Positions 27,703 to 36,266 of a stretch of 42,377 nt of DNA are shown in pieces. Within the stretch, counting starts at the first letter, position 1. Each line of letters opens with the position of its first letter. The position numbers and the translations under genes are program-made. The notes under the pieces were generated by a model. It was not told the origin of the DNA. It ran no database searches and saw only the letters and a list, made by a program, of their open reading frames with translations. The DNA is from Ralstonia pickettii. GTDB lineage: Bacteria > Pseudomonadota > Gammaproteobacteria > Burkholderiales > Burkholderiaceae. Location of the stretch: NCBI RefSeq assembly GCF_001699815.1, contig NZ_MCGB01000098.1, positions 1-42,377 of the forward strand, given 5' to 3'.

Positions 27703-28833
27703 TTAGAAGATGTGGCGGATACCCACGCCAACGCTCGTCTGGTTCGACTTGCCAACGCCGGTTGCGTTGCCGCCACCCGACAGTTCCGGCAGAGCTGCGT
27801 CCTTGACCTTGTTGTAGTCGACCGTGCCATACACTTGCGTGCGCTTGGACAGGGCGTACTCGGCCAGCAGCACGCCGGTGTAGCGCTTGCCGTCGTTGCC
27901 GGCGGTCAGGGCAGCGTTGTTGATGCTGTCGTAGTAGAACGCGCCCGTCAGAGCCAGGGCCGGGGTGATGTTGTACGTCACGCCCAGGATGCCGACGTGG
28001 TCACGACGCTTCGTGGCGCCCGGGGTCAGGCCAGCGCCCGAGGTGGCGTTGCCGTAGATGTTCAGGCCGAAGGCGCTGCCGCCGACGCAGTTAGCCGAGC
28101 TGTTCACGCAACCCGTGGCGTCGCTGCTGTCGATGTAGCCTGCGAACAGCTTGGCTGCAGCGATGGTGTAGTTACCACCGATACCCCAAACGGTTTGCTT
28201 GTTGCCAGCAATATCCTTGTGCTGCTGTGCGAATGCGCCGATGTAGGCCGGGCCGAATTCATAGGCCACCGTGCCGCCAACGTACGAGTTCTGGCTTGCA
28301 GCACCCGGCACTTCGCCAAAGCCGTAGGCCAGGCCGACCGACAGGCCGTTCCACTTGCCTTCGTACTTCAGCATGTTCGATTCACGCAGACCGGTCAGGC
28401 CGTAGTACATCCACGAATTGCCGTCGTAGTTACCCACGCCCAGCGGGTCGAAGTTGCCGCCCGTCGTGAAGCCGAAGTTGTATTGACGGCCCAGGGTGAT
28501 GGTGCCCAGGTCCTTGTTCGACAGACCCACGAACGATTGACGGTTGAACAGCGTACCCTTGCTGCTCATCGTGCCCGAGTCGGAGTTGAAGCCGCTTTCC
28601 AGCACGAACAGTGCCTTGTTGCCGCCACCCAGGTCTTCCGAGCCCTTCAGGCCCCAGCGGCTGTTCGACACAGCACCGCTTTCCATCTGGGTCACGCTGT
28701 TGCCAGCTTGGTTGGCGTTGTTGATGTAGTGAATGCTGGTATCGACAATACCGTACAGCGTCACGCTCGATTGGGCATAGGCAGAACCTGCGAACAGGGC
28801 GCCAACTGCGACCAGAATGGCAGACTTTTTCAT
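27703..28833 (-). CDS. Gram-negative porin (OmpC/DcaP-type 16-strand barrel)
   Basis: A 376-residue outer-membrane porin. The signal peptide is KKSAILVAVGALFAGSAYAQ, the mature protein starts SSVTLYGIVDTSIHY, and the chain ends in VGVGIRHIF with the terminal Phe required for barrel assembly. The repeated Gly/aromatic strands and the loop FNRQSFVGLSNKDLGTITLG are typical of the beta-proteobacterial general porins. It would allow passive entry of small hydrophilic solutes. The codon use is strongly biased and C-ending, suggesting high expression. Strongest promoter candidate is at 28935-28962, giving a leader of about 95 bases. Monocistronic, ending at a strong terminator. Confidence 0.95.
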   Translation of the reverse strand: MKKSAILVAVGALFAGSAYAQSSVTLYGIVDTSIHYINNANQAGNSVTQMESGAVSNSRWGLKGSEDLGGGNKALFVLESGFNSDSGTMSSKGTLFNRQSFVGLSNKDLGTITLGRQYNFGFTTGGNFDPLGVGNYDGNSWMYYGLTGLRESNMLKYEGKWNGLSVGLAYGFGEVPGAASQNSYVGGTVAYEFGPAYIGAFAQQHKDIAGNKQTVWGIGGNYTIAAAKLFAGYIDSSDATGCVNSSANCVGGSAFGLNIYGNATSGAGLTPGATKRRDHVGILGVTYNITPALALTGAFYYDSINNAALTAGNDGKRYTGVLLAEYALSKRTQVYGTVDYNKVKDAALPELSGGGNATGVGKSNQTSVGVGIRHIF

Positions 28834-28934
28834 GTGGGCTCGTAATAAAAGAGTTGTCTCAAACCGCCCGACCCCGTGTGCATGAGGTTGGGCTCCTCCG
28901 TTTCCTTAACTTCCGTGTCGGAAGTGCCGCGCAA

Positions 28935-28962
28935 ATTTAACAAAAGCCCATATGCGCGGCAA
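28935..28962 (-). promoter_or_regulatory. Candidate porin promoter
   Basis: On the minus strand TTGCCG and TTAAAT are separated by 16 bases and the -10 is preceded by TG. The predicted start lies near 28928 and the leader would be about 95 bases. Plausible but not unique in this AT-richer stretch. Confidence 0.4.
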
Positions 28963-29331
28963 AGCAATTCACGGAATCGTTCTACCAAGTGTGGTAAGCG
29001 CGCATCGCTCTTAATGCGCTGCACCAAATCGGCCTATGGCAAGGCTTGCCGGCTCGGGACGCCCTGCTGTGGTGCATCAACGCCGAGCGCTGGCTTTCAC
29101 CCCATCTCTTGATTAGACAAAAAGGTTGGGAGATTGCCGGTGGCGTTACGCCATTGGCGCGCTTTTCAGCGCCGTTCACGCTGACTTGCATCATTTCGGC
29201 GCCGACAACAAACCGTTCGTCGCTCCACCGTGGATGCGGCATGCCTCCTGACCTAGGCTGTAGACCGTGGCAGGACATCAAATGACCACGCCTAAAACAG
29301 CACCGAAAATCAGTTGAAGAAGGAGTTCGCC
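28963..29331. other. Gene-free gap between porin and small exported protein
   Basis: No supported gene in this stretch. It is AT-richer than neighbouring coding sequence and holds the upstream regions of two divergent genes. Short open frames here have no ribosome-binding site or typical codon use. Confidence 0.45.
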
Positions 29332-29616
29332 ATGCGACTCAAGCAAATGGGGTTGGCCGCCATGTTGGCGGTCGGGGCCCTCGCGGCGGGCAGCGCTTGG
29401 GCGCAGGCCAGCCGCGTGGAAGTGTTCGGCCAGAATGCTCGCGCCGAACGGTTTGACGTCTATAGCGACGGTGCCCGCACCGGCCGCTTCGACACGTATA
29501 CAGAAGGCGCGCGCGCAGGCCGCTTCGATCCCTATTCGGAAGGCATGCGCAGCGACCCGGCCGGCCGCTCCCGCGAGGGCGGCGGCACGGTCTACGGGTA
29601 TCCGGTTCCGAATTGA
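29332..29616 (+). CDS. Small exported protein with three 12-residue repeats
   Basis: A 94-residue protein with a Sec signal peptide (QMGLAAMLAVGALAAGSAWA, cleavage before QASRV). The mature part of about 70 residues contains three tandem 12-residue units: ARAERFDVYSDG, ARTGRFDTYTEG and ARAGRFDPYSEG, then a partial fourth unit (MRSDP) and a Gly-rich tail. The consensus is ARxxRFDxYxEG. The function is unknown; the regular Arg and Asp/Glu spacing suggests a surface or DNA/metal-contacting rod, without evidence. AAGGAG stands before the ATG at 29332. A strong terminator follows, so it is a separate transcript. Confidence 0.75.
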   Translation: MRLKQMGLAAMLAVGALAAGSAWAQASRVEVFGQNARAERFDVYSDGARTGRFDTYTEGARAGRFDPYSEGMRSDPAGRSREGGGTVYGYPVPN

Positions 29617-29721
29617 TGCGCTGAACGGCATTCACCGCGTTCGTCACGCAGCCGTCACGCATTGATCAGTTACGGGCCTGTCTCCAGGCATCCTCCGTTT
29701 TCCGCCTCTTGGCCCACTCTG

Positions 29722-29753
29722 GCCCCGCTGGTGATGCGCCGGCGGGGCTTTTT
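29722..29753 (+). terminator. Rho-independent terminator of the small repeat protein gene
   Basis: GCCCCGC and GCGGGGC arms around a 13-base loop are followed by five T. It ends about ten bases before the convergent oxidoreductase stop codon. Confidence 0.8.
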
Positions 29754-29762
29754 CATGCGCGC

Positions 29763-31961
29763 TCAGATGAGCTTGTCGAGCGTGATCGGCAATTCGCGCA
29801 CGCGCCGGCCGGTGGCGTGATAGACGGCGTTGGCGATGGCCGCCGGCACGCCGGTGATGCCGATCTCGCCGATGCCCTTGGCGCCCAGCGGGTTGATGTG
29901 CGGGTCCGCCTCGTCGAGTACGAGGATGTCGATGTCGGGCACATCGGCGTTGACGGGCACGTGGTACTCCGCCAGGTTGTTGTTGACGATGCGACCGTAA
30001 CGCGGGTCCAGCAGGCTCTCTTCGAACAGCGCCATGCCTATGCCCCAGACGATGCCGCCCATGAGCTGGCTACGGCCCGTCTTGGCGTTGAGCAACCGCC
30101 CGACGCCGTAGCTCCCCACTATGCGCGAGACGCGGATCACGCCCAGGTCCGCGTCGACATGGACCTCGGCAAACACCGCGCCGAACGAGTGCATTGAGAA
30201 CTTCTGCTTCTCTTCGCCCGGCTGCACCTTGGCGGTCACCTCGATGGGGCGACCATAGCGGGCGACTACGGCAGCCGCCGGTTCCCGAGCACCGCTGTGT
30301 GCGCTCAGAACACCATCGGCCACCGTGATGGCGCCCGCGTCCAGCCCATGCAGCGGCGAACTGGCGTCGGCAATGGCCGCGGCAATCAATGCATCGCGTG
30401 CCTGCTGGCCGGCGGCCTGCACCGCGGGCGATACGCTGGCCACGCTCTGCGAGCCGCCCGACACCGGCGCTTCGGGCATGCGCGTATCGCCCAGACTGAA
30501 GAGCACGCGGTCGACGGGCATGCCCATGGCATCGGCCGCCACCTGCGTCATCACCGTGTAAGTGCCGGTGCCCAGATCCTGCGATCCCGATTCGACCTGC
30601 GCCGTACCGTCGGGCAGATAGCGCGCCGTGGCAGCAGCCGCGCTGCGATTGGCTGGGTACGTGGCCGTGGCCATGCCCCAGCCGACGCGCGTAGTGCCCT
30701 CGCGCATGCTGCCCGGCTGCGGGTTGCGGCGCGCCCAGCCGAAGCGCTCGGCGCCCGTCCGGTAGCAGGCAGCCAGGGATTTGCTCGACCACGGGATGCG
30801 TTTTTCCGGGTCTTGGGCGGCATCGTTGCGCAGGCGCAGTTCCACGGGGTCGATGCCAAGCGCGTAGGCCATCTCATCCAGCGCGACTTCCAGCGCGAAC
30901 GTGCCAGTGGCTTCGCCGGGTGCGCGCTGGAAGGTGGGCGTACCGACGTTCAAACGCGCCAGCCGATGCGTCGTCCGCTGGTTGGGCGTGTCGTAAAGCA
31001 TGCGCGTGACGATGGCGCAGGGCTCGGTCCAATCCTCAATCATCGACGTGGTGGTCAGCGAGTCGTGAGAGATGGCGGTGAAGCGGCCATCGCTGGCGGC
31101 GCCCATGGCGATGCGCTGCTCGGTACGCGGGCGCCCGCCGACGGGGCCGAACATCTGCGCCCGCTCCAGAACAAGCTTGACGGGCCGCCCCGCTTGGCGC
31201 GCGGCCATCGCCGCCAGCACCACGTGCGACCACACCGAGCCTTTGCAGCCGAACCCGCCGCCCACGAACGGGCACACCACACGCAGCTTGTCAGGCGACA
31301 GACCTAGCGTCTTGGCGACGGTGCGGCGCACACCCGAGACGTACTGCGTGCTGTCGTACAACGTGAGCGAATCGCCCTCCCACACGGCGATGGTGGCGTG
31401 CGGCTCCATCGGGTTGTGCGCTTCCATGGGCGTCCCGTAGATGGCCTCGATGCGCTGCGCCGCCTGCGCCATGCCGGAGGCCATATCGCCGCGCATGGTA
31501 TCGGCCGATTGCGTCTGCACCTTGCCGGGCGAGTGCGCATCGGCGCGGGCGGTTTCGAAGTCGAGCCGCGCCGGCTGCTGGGCAACCTCTACGCGCACCA
31601 TGCGCGCTGCGGCCTGCGCGTGTTCCAGAGTGTCGCCCACGACGACCGCCACGGGCTGGCCGTTGTAGTGCACCTGATCGTCCTGCAGCAACGAGAGCAC
31701 GCGTCCGGCCGGCGGTTCCAGCGCGGGCTTGCCATCGTTAGGCAAGCGCGGCGCGTTCTCGTGCGTCATCACCAGCAGCACGCCGGGCATGGCCTGCGCA
31801 ACGTGTGTATCCACCCGGGTGATTCGGCCGGCGGGCACCGTGCTTTGCACCAGCACCGCATGCACCAGACGCGGCACCTGAAACTCGGCCGAGTAGCGTG
31901 CCTGGCCCGTGACTTTAAGCAGACCGTCAGTGCGGTCCAGCGGTTGGCCGACGTTGCTCAT
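29763..31961 (-). CDS. paoC: Molybdenum-binding subunit of a PaoABC-type aldehyde oxidoreductase
   Basis: A 732-residue xanthine-dehydrogenase-family catalytic subunit. The N-terminal substrate domain ([19 protein letters not shown]) is followed by the Moco-binding domain with [28 protein letters not shown] and [15 protein letters not shown]. The catalytic Glu lies in [12 protein letters not shown] near the C-terminus. In E. coli PaoABC this subunit uses molybdenum cytosine dinucleotide to oxidise aromatic aldehydes to acids in the periplasm. The ATG at 31961 overlaps the FAD-subunit stop (ATGA), marking it as the third gene of the operon. The dedicated XdhC/PaoD-type maturation factor is not adjacent. 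The substrate may differ from that of the E. coli enzyme. Confidence 0.93.
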   Translation of the reverse strand: MSNVGQPLDRTDGLLKVTGQARYSAEFQVPRLVHAVLVQSTVPAGRITRVDTHVAQAMPGVLLVMTHENAPRLPNDGKPALEPPAGRVLSLLQDDQVHYNGQPVAVVVGDTLEHAQAAARMVRVEVAQQPARLDFETARADAHSPGKVQTQSADTMRGDMASGMAQAAQRIEAIYGTPMEAHNPMEPHATIAVWEGDSLTLYDSTQYVSGVRRTVAKTLGLSPDKLRVVCPFVGGGFGCKGSVWSHVVLAAMAARQAGRPVKLVLERAQMFGPVGGRPRTEQRIAMGAASDGRFTAISHDSLTTTSMIEDWTEPCAIVTRMLYDTPNQRTTHRLARLNVGTPTFQRAPGEATGTFALEVALDEMAYALGIDPVELRLRNDAAQDPEKRIPWSSKSLAACYRTGAERFGWARRNPQPGSMREGTTRVGWGMATATYPANRSAAAATARYLPDGTAQVESGSQDLGTGTYTVMTQVAADAMGMPVDRVLFSLGDTRMPEAPVSGGSQSVASVSPAVQAAGQQARDALIAAAIADASSPLHGLDAGAITVADGVLSAHSGAREPAAAVVARYGRPIEVTAKVQPGEEKQKFSMHSFGAVFAEVHVDADLGVIRVSRIVGSYGVGRLLNAKTGRSQLMGGIVWGIGMALFEESLLDPRYGRIVNNNLAEYHVPVNADVPDIDILVLDEADPHINPLGAKGIGEIGITGVPAAIANAVYHATGRRVRELPITLDKLI

Positions 31962-32962
31962 GCCACGCCTCCAGTCGGGTCGGAAGCCACGGTTAGCGCG
32001 CGCGCCACCGCACGCTGTGCGAGCGGCACCTTGAAGCCGTTGTCGCGCAGTGGCTGTGCGCCCTGCACGGCCAACGCGCCGGCCTGGGCAAACAAGTGCG
32101 CGTCCAGCACCTGCCCCGCCAGCATCTGCTCCGCCGCATGCGCACGCCACGGCTTGTGCGCGACGCCGCCCAGCACGATGCGCGCCTCCCGGATCGTCCG
32201 CCCATCCGCTTGCAACGCCAGCGCCGCAGCCACCGACACCAGCGCAAACGCATAACTGGCACGGTCGCGCACCTTCAGGTAATGCACGTGCGAGCCGAAC
32301 ACGGGCGGCGGCAGATCGATGGCGACGATCAGCTCGCCGGGCCCGAGTGTCGTGTCGATTTCGGGGTGCGCTTCCGGCAGCCGATGGAACGCGTCGATCG
32401 GGATACGCCGCTCACCGCGCGCGCCGTGCACCACCACCGTGGCGTCGAGCGCGGCCAAGGCGACGGCCATGTCGGACGGATGCGTCGCCACGCATGCCTC
32501 GCTCGCACCCAGAATGGCATGCATGCGATTGAAACCCTCGCGCGCGGCACAGCCGGAGCCGGGCTGCCGCTTGTTGCACGCCGGGTACGCCGTGTCGTAG
32601 AAGTAATGGCAGCGCGTGCGCTGCATCAGGTTGCCGCCGTTGGTGGCCATGTTGCGCAGCTGCCCCGACGCACCCGAGACAATCGCCTCGCTCAGGAGCG
32701 GATAGCGCGAGCGCACCAGCGGATGCGCCGCCGTGTCGGCATTGCGCGCCATCGCGCCCAGTCGCAGGCCGCCGTCGGGCAACGCGCGAATCTGCGCCAG
32801 CGGCAGGCGGCTCACGTCCACGAGGCGCTGCGGCTGCTCGATCCCGCCCTTCATCAGGTCCAGCAGATTCGTCCCGCCGCCGATATAGCGCGCGCCCGGC
32901 TCGTTGCCCAGGCGCACGGCAGCCTCGACGGAAGATGCACGGTCATAAGCAATCGATTGCAT
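31958..32962 (-). CDS. paoB: FAD-binding subunit of a PaoABC-type aldehyde oxidoreductase
   Basis: A 334-residue FAD subunit of the xanthine dehydrogenase family. The FAD motifs are [15 protein letters not shown] and [17 protein letters not shown]. The Cys-rich insertion ([21 protein letters not shown]) matches the additional [4Fe-4S] loop that sets PaoB apart from ordinary XdhB proteins. It passes electrons from the molybdenum subunit through the clusters. It lies eight bases after the iron-sulfur subunit gene and overlaps the catalytic-subunit gene by four bases, in the order A-B-C of the E. coli operon. Confidence 0.93.
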   Translation of the reverse strand: MQSIAYDRASSVEAAVRLGNEPGARYIGGGTNLLDLMKGGIEQPQRLVDVSRLPLAQIRALPDGGLRLGAMARNADTAAHPLVRSRYPLLSEAIVSGASGQLRNMATNGGNLMQRTRCHYFYDTAYPACNKRQPGSGCAAREGFNRMHAILGASEACVATHPSDMAVALAALDATVVVHGARGERRIPIDAFHRLPEAHPEIDTTLGPGELIVAIDLPPPVFGSHVHYLKVRDRASYAFALVSVAAALALQADGRTIREARIVLGGVAHKPWRAHAAEQMLAGQVLDAHLFAQAGALAVQGAQPLRDNGFKVPLAQRAVARALTVASDPTGGVA

Positions 32963-32970
32963 GAGGCTCC

Positions 32971-33711
32971 TCAGGCACCGTTGCCGGACTTGGCAGCCAC
33001 CACGCGAATCGCCGCCACGATGTTGGGGTACGCGCCGCAGCGGCAGAGGTTGCCGCTCATGCGCTCGCGTATTTCGTCTTCGGTCAGCGCAACGGCGCCG
33101 TCATTACCGAGCGCCGCGGGCGACGTGACGGTGCTCGGCATGCCGCAGCGCGCCTCTTCCAGCACCGCCACCGCCGAGCAGATCTGGCCCGGCGTGCAGT
33201 AGCCGCACTGAAACGCGTCGCGTTCAAGAAACGCGGCCTGCACCGGGTGTAACGCCGCACGGTCGACCACGCCGTCGTGCACGTGCGCCAGGCCTTCGAC
33301 GGTGGTGATGTCCTCGCCTTCGTGCATGATCGCCAGCGTCAGGCAGCTGTTGATGCGCCGGCCATTCACGAGGACGGTGCACGCGCCGCACTGACCGCGG
33401 TCGCAGCCTTTCTTGGTGCCGGTCAGACCCAGCACCTCGCGCAGCGCATCGAGCAACGTGACACGCGGCTCCAGCGACAGCCCATACCGCTTGCCGTTGA
33501 TATTGAGCGACACCGGCCTTGCCGGTGCCAACGCGGCCGGGCGGGCCGCACCTGGCGCCGAAACGCGCGCTGCAGCCGGCTCATGCGGCAGCGCCAAGGC
33601 CGAGGCGGCGGCGGCCGCGCTCTGCAAAAAGCCGCGCCGGCTCGGCCGCGCGGGCGCTCCCTCCGGTTCGCAGGCGGGGTCGTTCGATGCTGCGGCGGGA
33701 TGTTCGGACAT
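32971..33711 (-). CDS. paoA: 2Fe-2S subunit of a PaoABC-type aldehyde oxidoreductase, Tat-exported
   Basis: A 246-residue small subunit with two [2Fe-2S] clusters. The N-terminus has a twin-arginine signal ([20 protein letters not shown]), placing the enzyme in the periplasm. The plant-type ferredoxin domain has [15 protein letters not shown] and SCLTLA, and the second helical domain has [10 protein letters not shown] and [11 protein letters not shown]. It provides the path for electrons from the Mo site. The unusually long N-terminus of about 75 residues includes an Ala/Pro-rich linker after the signal. First gene of the operon; the promoter should lie in 33712-33873. Confidence 0.93.
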   Translation of the reverse strand: MSEHPAAASNDPACEPEGAPARPSRRGFLQSAAAAASALALPHEPAAARVSAPGAARPAALAPARPVSLNINGKRYGLSLEPRVTLLDALREVLGLTGTKKGCDRGQCGACTVLVNGRRINSCLTLAIMHEGEDITTVEGLAHVHDGVVDRAALHPVQAAFLERDAFQCGYCTPGQICSAVAVLEEARCGMPSTVTSPAALGNDGAVALTEDEIRERMSGNLCRCGAYPNIVAAIRVVAAKSGNGA

Positions 33712-33834
33712 GGCGCACGCTCCACCGGCCGGGCGGCCGTAGCTGGGGACATGCGTCAGGGGAAAGCAAGCGGAATACCCGGCACCCGGGCGGTGGGAAG
33801 CCGCAGGGCAGCGGCTTCGCGCAAGAGAGCTGCT

Positions 33835-33861
33835 GCGGCGCGTGTAAGGCTTACGCGCCGC
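33835..33861. other. Long hairpin downstream of the M20 peptidase gene
   Basis: GCGGCGC and GCGCCGC form the outer stem, GTAAG and CTTAC the inner stem, with two bulged bases. It lies 12 bases past the peptidase stop on the minus strand and upstream of the oxidoreductase operon. No T-run follows; an attenuating or RNA-stabilising hairpin is likely. Confidence 0.5.
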
Positions 33862-33873
33862 ATTGCAGTGCGG

Positions 33874-35184
33874 TTACTTGGCCGGGCCGACGCGATCGCG
33901 CGACACGTCCATGATCATGCGCGTCAACAGGTACAGGCGCGGCACGATGGAGTTCAGGTCGACATATTCGGCGTCATTCGAGTGCGCGCCAAAGCTCGCC
34001 AGGCCAAAACGCTCGATCACGGGCGCCTTCGTCTTCGACGCGGCAAACGCGGCATCGGTGCCGCCGCCTTCGGCCTTGTCGTCAATCTCCAGCGTCTTGC
34101 CGAGTTCGCCATAGATCTTCTGAGCGTGTTCGGCCAGCGCGCGCGACGCCGGCGTGGCTTCCAGCGGCGGGCGACGGCGCTCGAACTTGGCTGTGACCTG
34201 CGTATCCGGGATCAGTTTGTTCTTGATGCGTTCGTTGACGGTTTCTTCCAACTTGTCGGCGTCGGCTGCGCGCAGCAGGCGCACATCGGCCTGAGCGCTG
34301 GCCGCGGCCGGGATCACGTTGCGGTTCGTGCCTGCCTGCGCCACTGTCCAGTTCACCTTGAGGCCCGTTTCGGGCTTGGACAGATCGCGCATCTGCAGCA
34401 CCTGGTGCGACAGTTCGTACAGCGCGTTGCGGCCCTGCTCCGGCGCGCCGCCGGCGTGCGAAGCCTTGCCCTTCACATCCAGCAGGATCGCGCCGATGCC
34501 GCTGGTGGCCACCGACAGCTTGTCCGACGTCACGCGCGTGCCTTCGCACGAGAACACGGCGTCCTGCTCGGCGCCCAGCTTGGCCTGCATGGCCCGCGCG
34601 CCCGGCGAGCTGATTTCTTCATCGCCGTTGATCAGCACCGTGAGCGTGCCGTATTGCTTGAAATTGACGGCCTGCAGGATCGACACCGTGTGGAGGATGA
34701 CCGCGACGCCGTTCTTGTCGTCGGCAATGCCCAGACCGTAGGCGCGTTCACCGTCGATGCGGAATGGCTGCTGCGCGAGCATGCCCTTGAGATACACGGT
34801 ATCCATGTGCGCAATTAGCATGATGTTGCGCTTGCCATCGCCCTTGAAGCGCGCGAGCACCATCTTGCCGATCTTCTCGGGGGTATCGGCCATGCGGTAA
34901 GCGTGGTCGCTGGGGTCGATGAGCTTGACGTCGCCGCCCATGCCGCGCAGGCGCTCGGCAATCACGCCGGCAATCTTGTCCAGGCCTTCGATGTCCTTGC
35001 TGCCCGATTCGATCGAGACCAAAGTCTTCATGGTGTCGATCAGCGCGGGTTTTTCCTGCTGGGCGCGCTTGTAGATTTCAGCCGGCGGCACGGCGGCAGC
35101 GTGGCCGGCAGCCAGCGCACCGACCAGTGCGACGGCGGCCAGCACTGCAGGGCGCAAACCCTTGGGCAACAACGGGGCTCTCAT
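33874..35184 (-). CDS. Exported M20-family metallopeptidase (carboxypeptidase G2-like)
   Basis: A 436-residue zinc peptidase. A signal peptide (LRPAVLAAVALVGALAAGHA, cleavage near AHA-AV) directs it to the periplasm. The first metal-site motif is IAHMDTVYLKG and the catalytic Glu pair is in GDEEISSPGAR; the lid domain starts after residue 210 with IGAILLDVKGKASHAGG, and a later metal ligand region is near GGGTDAAFAASKTKAPVIE. The layout matches glutamate carboxypeptidase G2, which removes C-terminal Glu from folates and peptides. The ATG at 35184 has an AGGTGAGGAAACATCC upstream region. Single gene with its own promoter. Confidence 0.92.
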   Translation of the reverse strand: MRAPLLPKGLRPAVLAAVALVGALAAGHAAAVPPAEIYKRAQQEKPALIDTMKTLVSIESGSKDIEGLDKIAGVIAERLRGMGGDVKLIDPSDHAYRMADTPEKIGKMVLARFKGDGKRNIMLIAHMDTVYLKGMLAQQPFRIDGERAYGLGIADDKNGVAVILHTVSILQAVNFKQYGTLTVLINGDEEISSPGARAMQAKLGAEQDAVFSCEGTRVTSDKLSVATSGIGAILLDVKGKASHAGGAPEQGRNALYELSHQVLQMRDLSKPETGLKVNWTVAQAGTNRNVIPAAASAQADVRLLRAADADKLEETVNERIKNKLIPDTQVTAKFERRRPPLEATPASRALAEHAQKIYGELGKTLEIDDKAEGGGTDAAFAASKTKAPVIERFGLASFGAHSNDAEYVDLNSIVPRLYLLTRMIMDVSRDRVGPAK

Positions 35185-35354
35185 GGATGTTTCCTCACCT
35201 GTTCTTAGTTATGGTCTGCAACAAAACCGCGATTTTCTCACGCCAGCCTGAGGATTGCCCGAGGGCTATCCCCCCTTCGGATAGGCACATGACACCGCGC
35301 AAAGGAATACTGATAGAGATGCGTAAAACGAAAGCGCGGCGATGACACTCTCGC

Positions 35355-35360
35355 TACAAT
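35355..35360 (+). promoter_or_regulatory. -10 box of the DUF1835 gene, leaderless geometry
   Basis: TACAAT lies seven bases before the ATG at 35368, so the transcript should start at the codon. There is no ribosome-binding site. The same spacing occurs at the KdpE-like and MerR genes. Confidence 0.55.
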
Positions 35361-35367
35361 TGCTGCC

Positions 35368-36162
35368 ATGCAATACATCCATGTCGTCAACGGCGAAGTT
35401 GCCGGCGCCACACTCAAGCAGGCGCTCGCACAGGCTGGCCGCCCCGATTCCGTAGTCGTGCTGCGCGACGATCTCGCCGTCGGGCCGCTGGTCGACGTCG
35501 ACAGCGTCGCCATGGCGCGCTCCGGCTTCTGGCAGCGCGTGGCGCCCAACAGCAACATCGATTTCGCCGCCGAGATGCGGGACGCACTTGCGTCACTCGC
35601 CGACCTGCGCGATGCCACCACGGAAGTCGCCATCTGGCACGGCCAGAGCGCGTCGGATCAGCTCATGCTGCGCCGCGTGGCGTTTCACCTGCATCAATCG
35701 CCCCAGCGCATCAATGAAGTCGGCATGGATGTGCGCGAACTTGAGGCGCCCAACGGTCAGGGCCCGCTAACTACCATCGGCATGTATTCAGGCGCCCGGC
35801 TGGCGCGGCGGTTTTCGACCATCGCGCCGGTGTCGGTGCTGCGCATCGGCCGCCTGGCCTACGAATGGCAACAGACCGTGCGCGAGAACGCCGATACGCG
35901 GCTATGGAAGGGCAACACGCTGGTACCGGTGTCGTACGGCACGGTGGATGAAGTGATCCTGGAGCAGGTTCCCACTGACTGGGCCAGCGCACGGGACGTG
36001 GTCGGCAGCATCATGGGCGCCATCGACGGGCTGCTCGCCAGCGACTGGTTTGTCTTCTGGCGCTGCCGCGAACTGGTCGGCAACGGCCAGTTGCTGTTGC
36101 GCGGCGAGGCCGATTCGCTCAGCACCTGCGAACTGCGGCGCAATGTGAGCGTGGCCGTGTAA
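35368..36162 (+). CDS. DUF1835-domain protein
   Basis: A 264-residue predicted cytoplasmic protein. The N-terminal domain (YIHVVNGEVAGATLKQALA, then VVVLRDDLAVGPLVDVDS and an IWHGQSASDQLMLRR motif) is the DUF1835 pattern, and a C-terminal DUF3658-like region follows from about residue 140 (LGKGN-type WKGNTLVPVSYGTVDE and the last helix). The family has no firm biochemical role. Helices with a conserved HGQSASDQ motif suggest ligand or nucleotide handling, which is unproven. The start has no ribosome-binding site and the -10 spacing implies a leaderless transcript. A clear terminator ends it. Confidence 0.8.
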   Translation: MQYIHVVNGEVAGATLKQALAQAGRPDSVVVLRDDLAVGPLVDVDSVAMARSGFWQRVAPNSNIDFAAEMRDALASLADLRDATTEVAIWHGQSASDQLMLRRVAFHLHQSPQRINEVGMDVRELEAPNGQGPLTTIGMYSGARLARRFSTIAPVSVLRIGRLAYEWQQTVRENADTRLWKGNTLVPVSYGTVDEVILEQVPTDWASARDVVGSIMGAIDGLLASDWFVFWRCRELVGNGQLLLRGEADSLSTCELRRNVSVAV

Positions 36163-36191
36163 GCGCCGCGCAATCCTGCCAGTCTGCCCCG

Positions 36192-36217
36192 AGGAGCGCC
36201 CAAAAGCGCTCCTTTTT
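36192..36217 (+). terminator. Rho-independent terminator of the DUF1835 gene
   Basis: AGGAGCGC and GCGCTCCT arms around a six-base loop, followed by TTTTTGTTTG. It is 30 bases past the stop. Confidence 0.88.
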
Positions 36218-36266
36218 GTTTGTTCACGCTGCTTGCGCCTAGAACGGGGTTCATCACCAGCGCGGG

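Noticed and set aside
27712-28845. 377-codon frame antisense to the porin
   Set aside because: The porin has a signal peptide, barrel strands and terminal Phe. The opposite frame is an echo of its codon bias.
28830-29027. 65-codon frame upstream of the porin on the minus strand
   Set aside because: It overlaps the candidate porin promoter and leader and has no typical start region.
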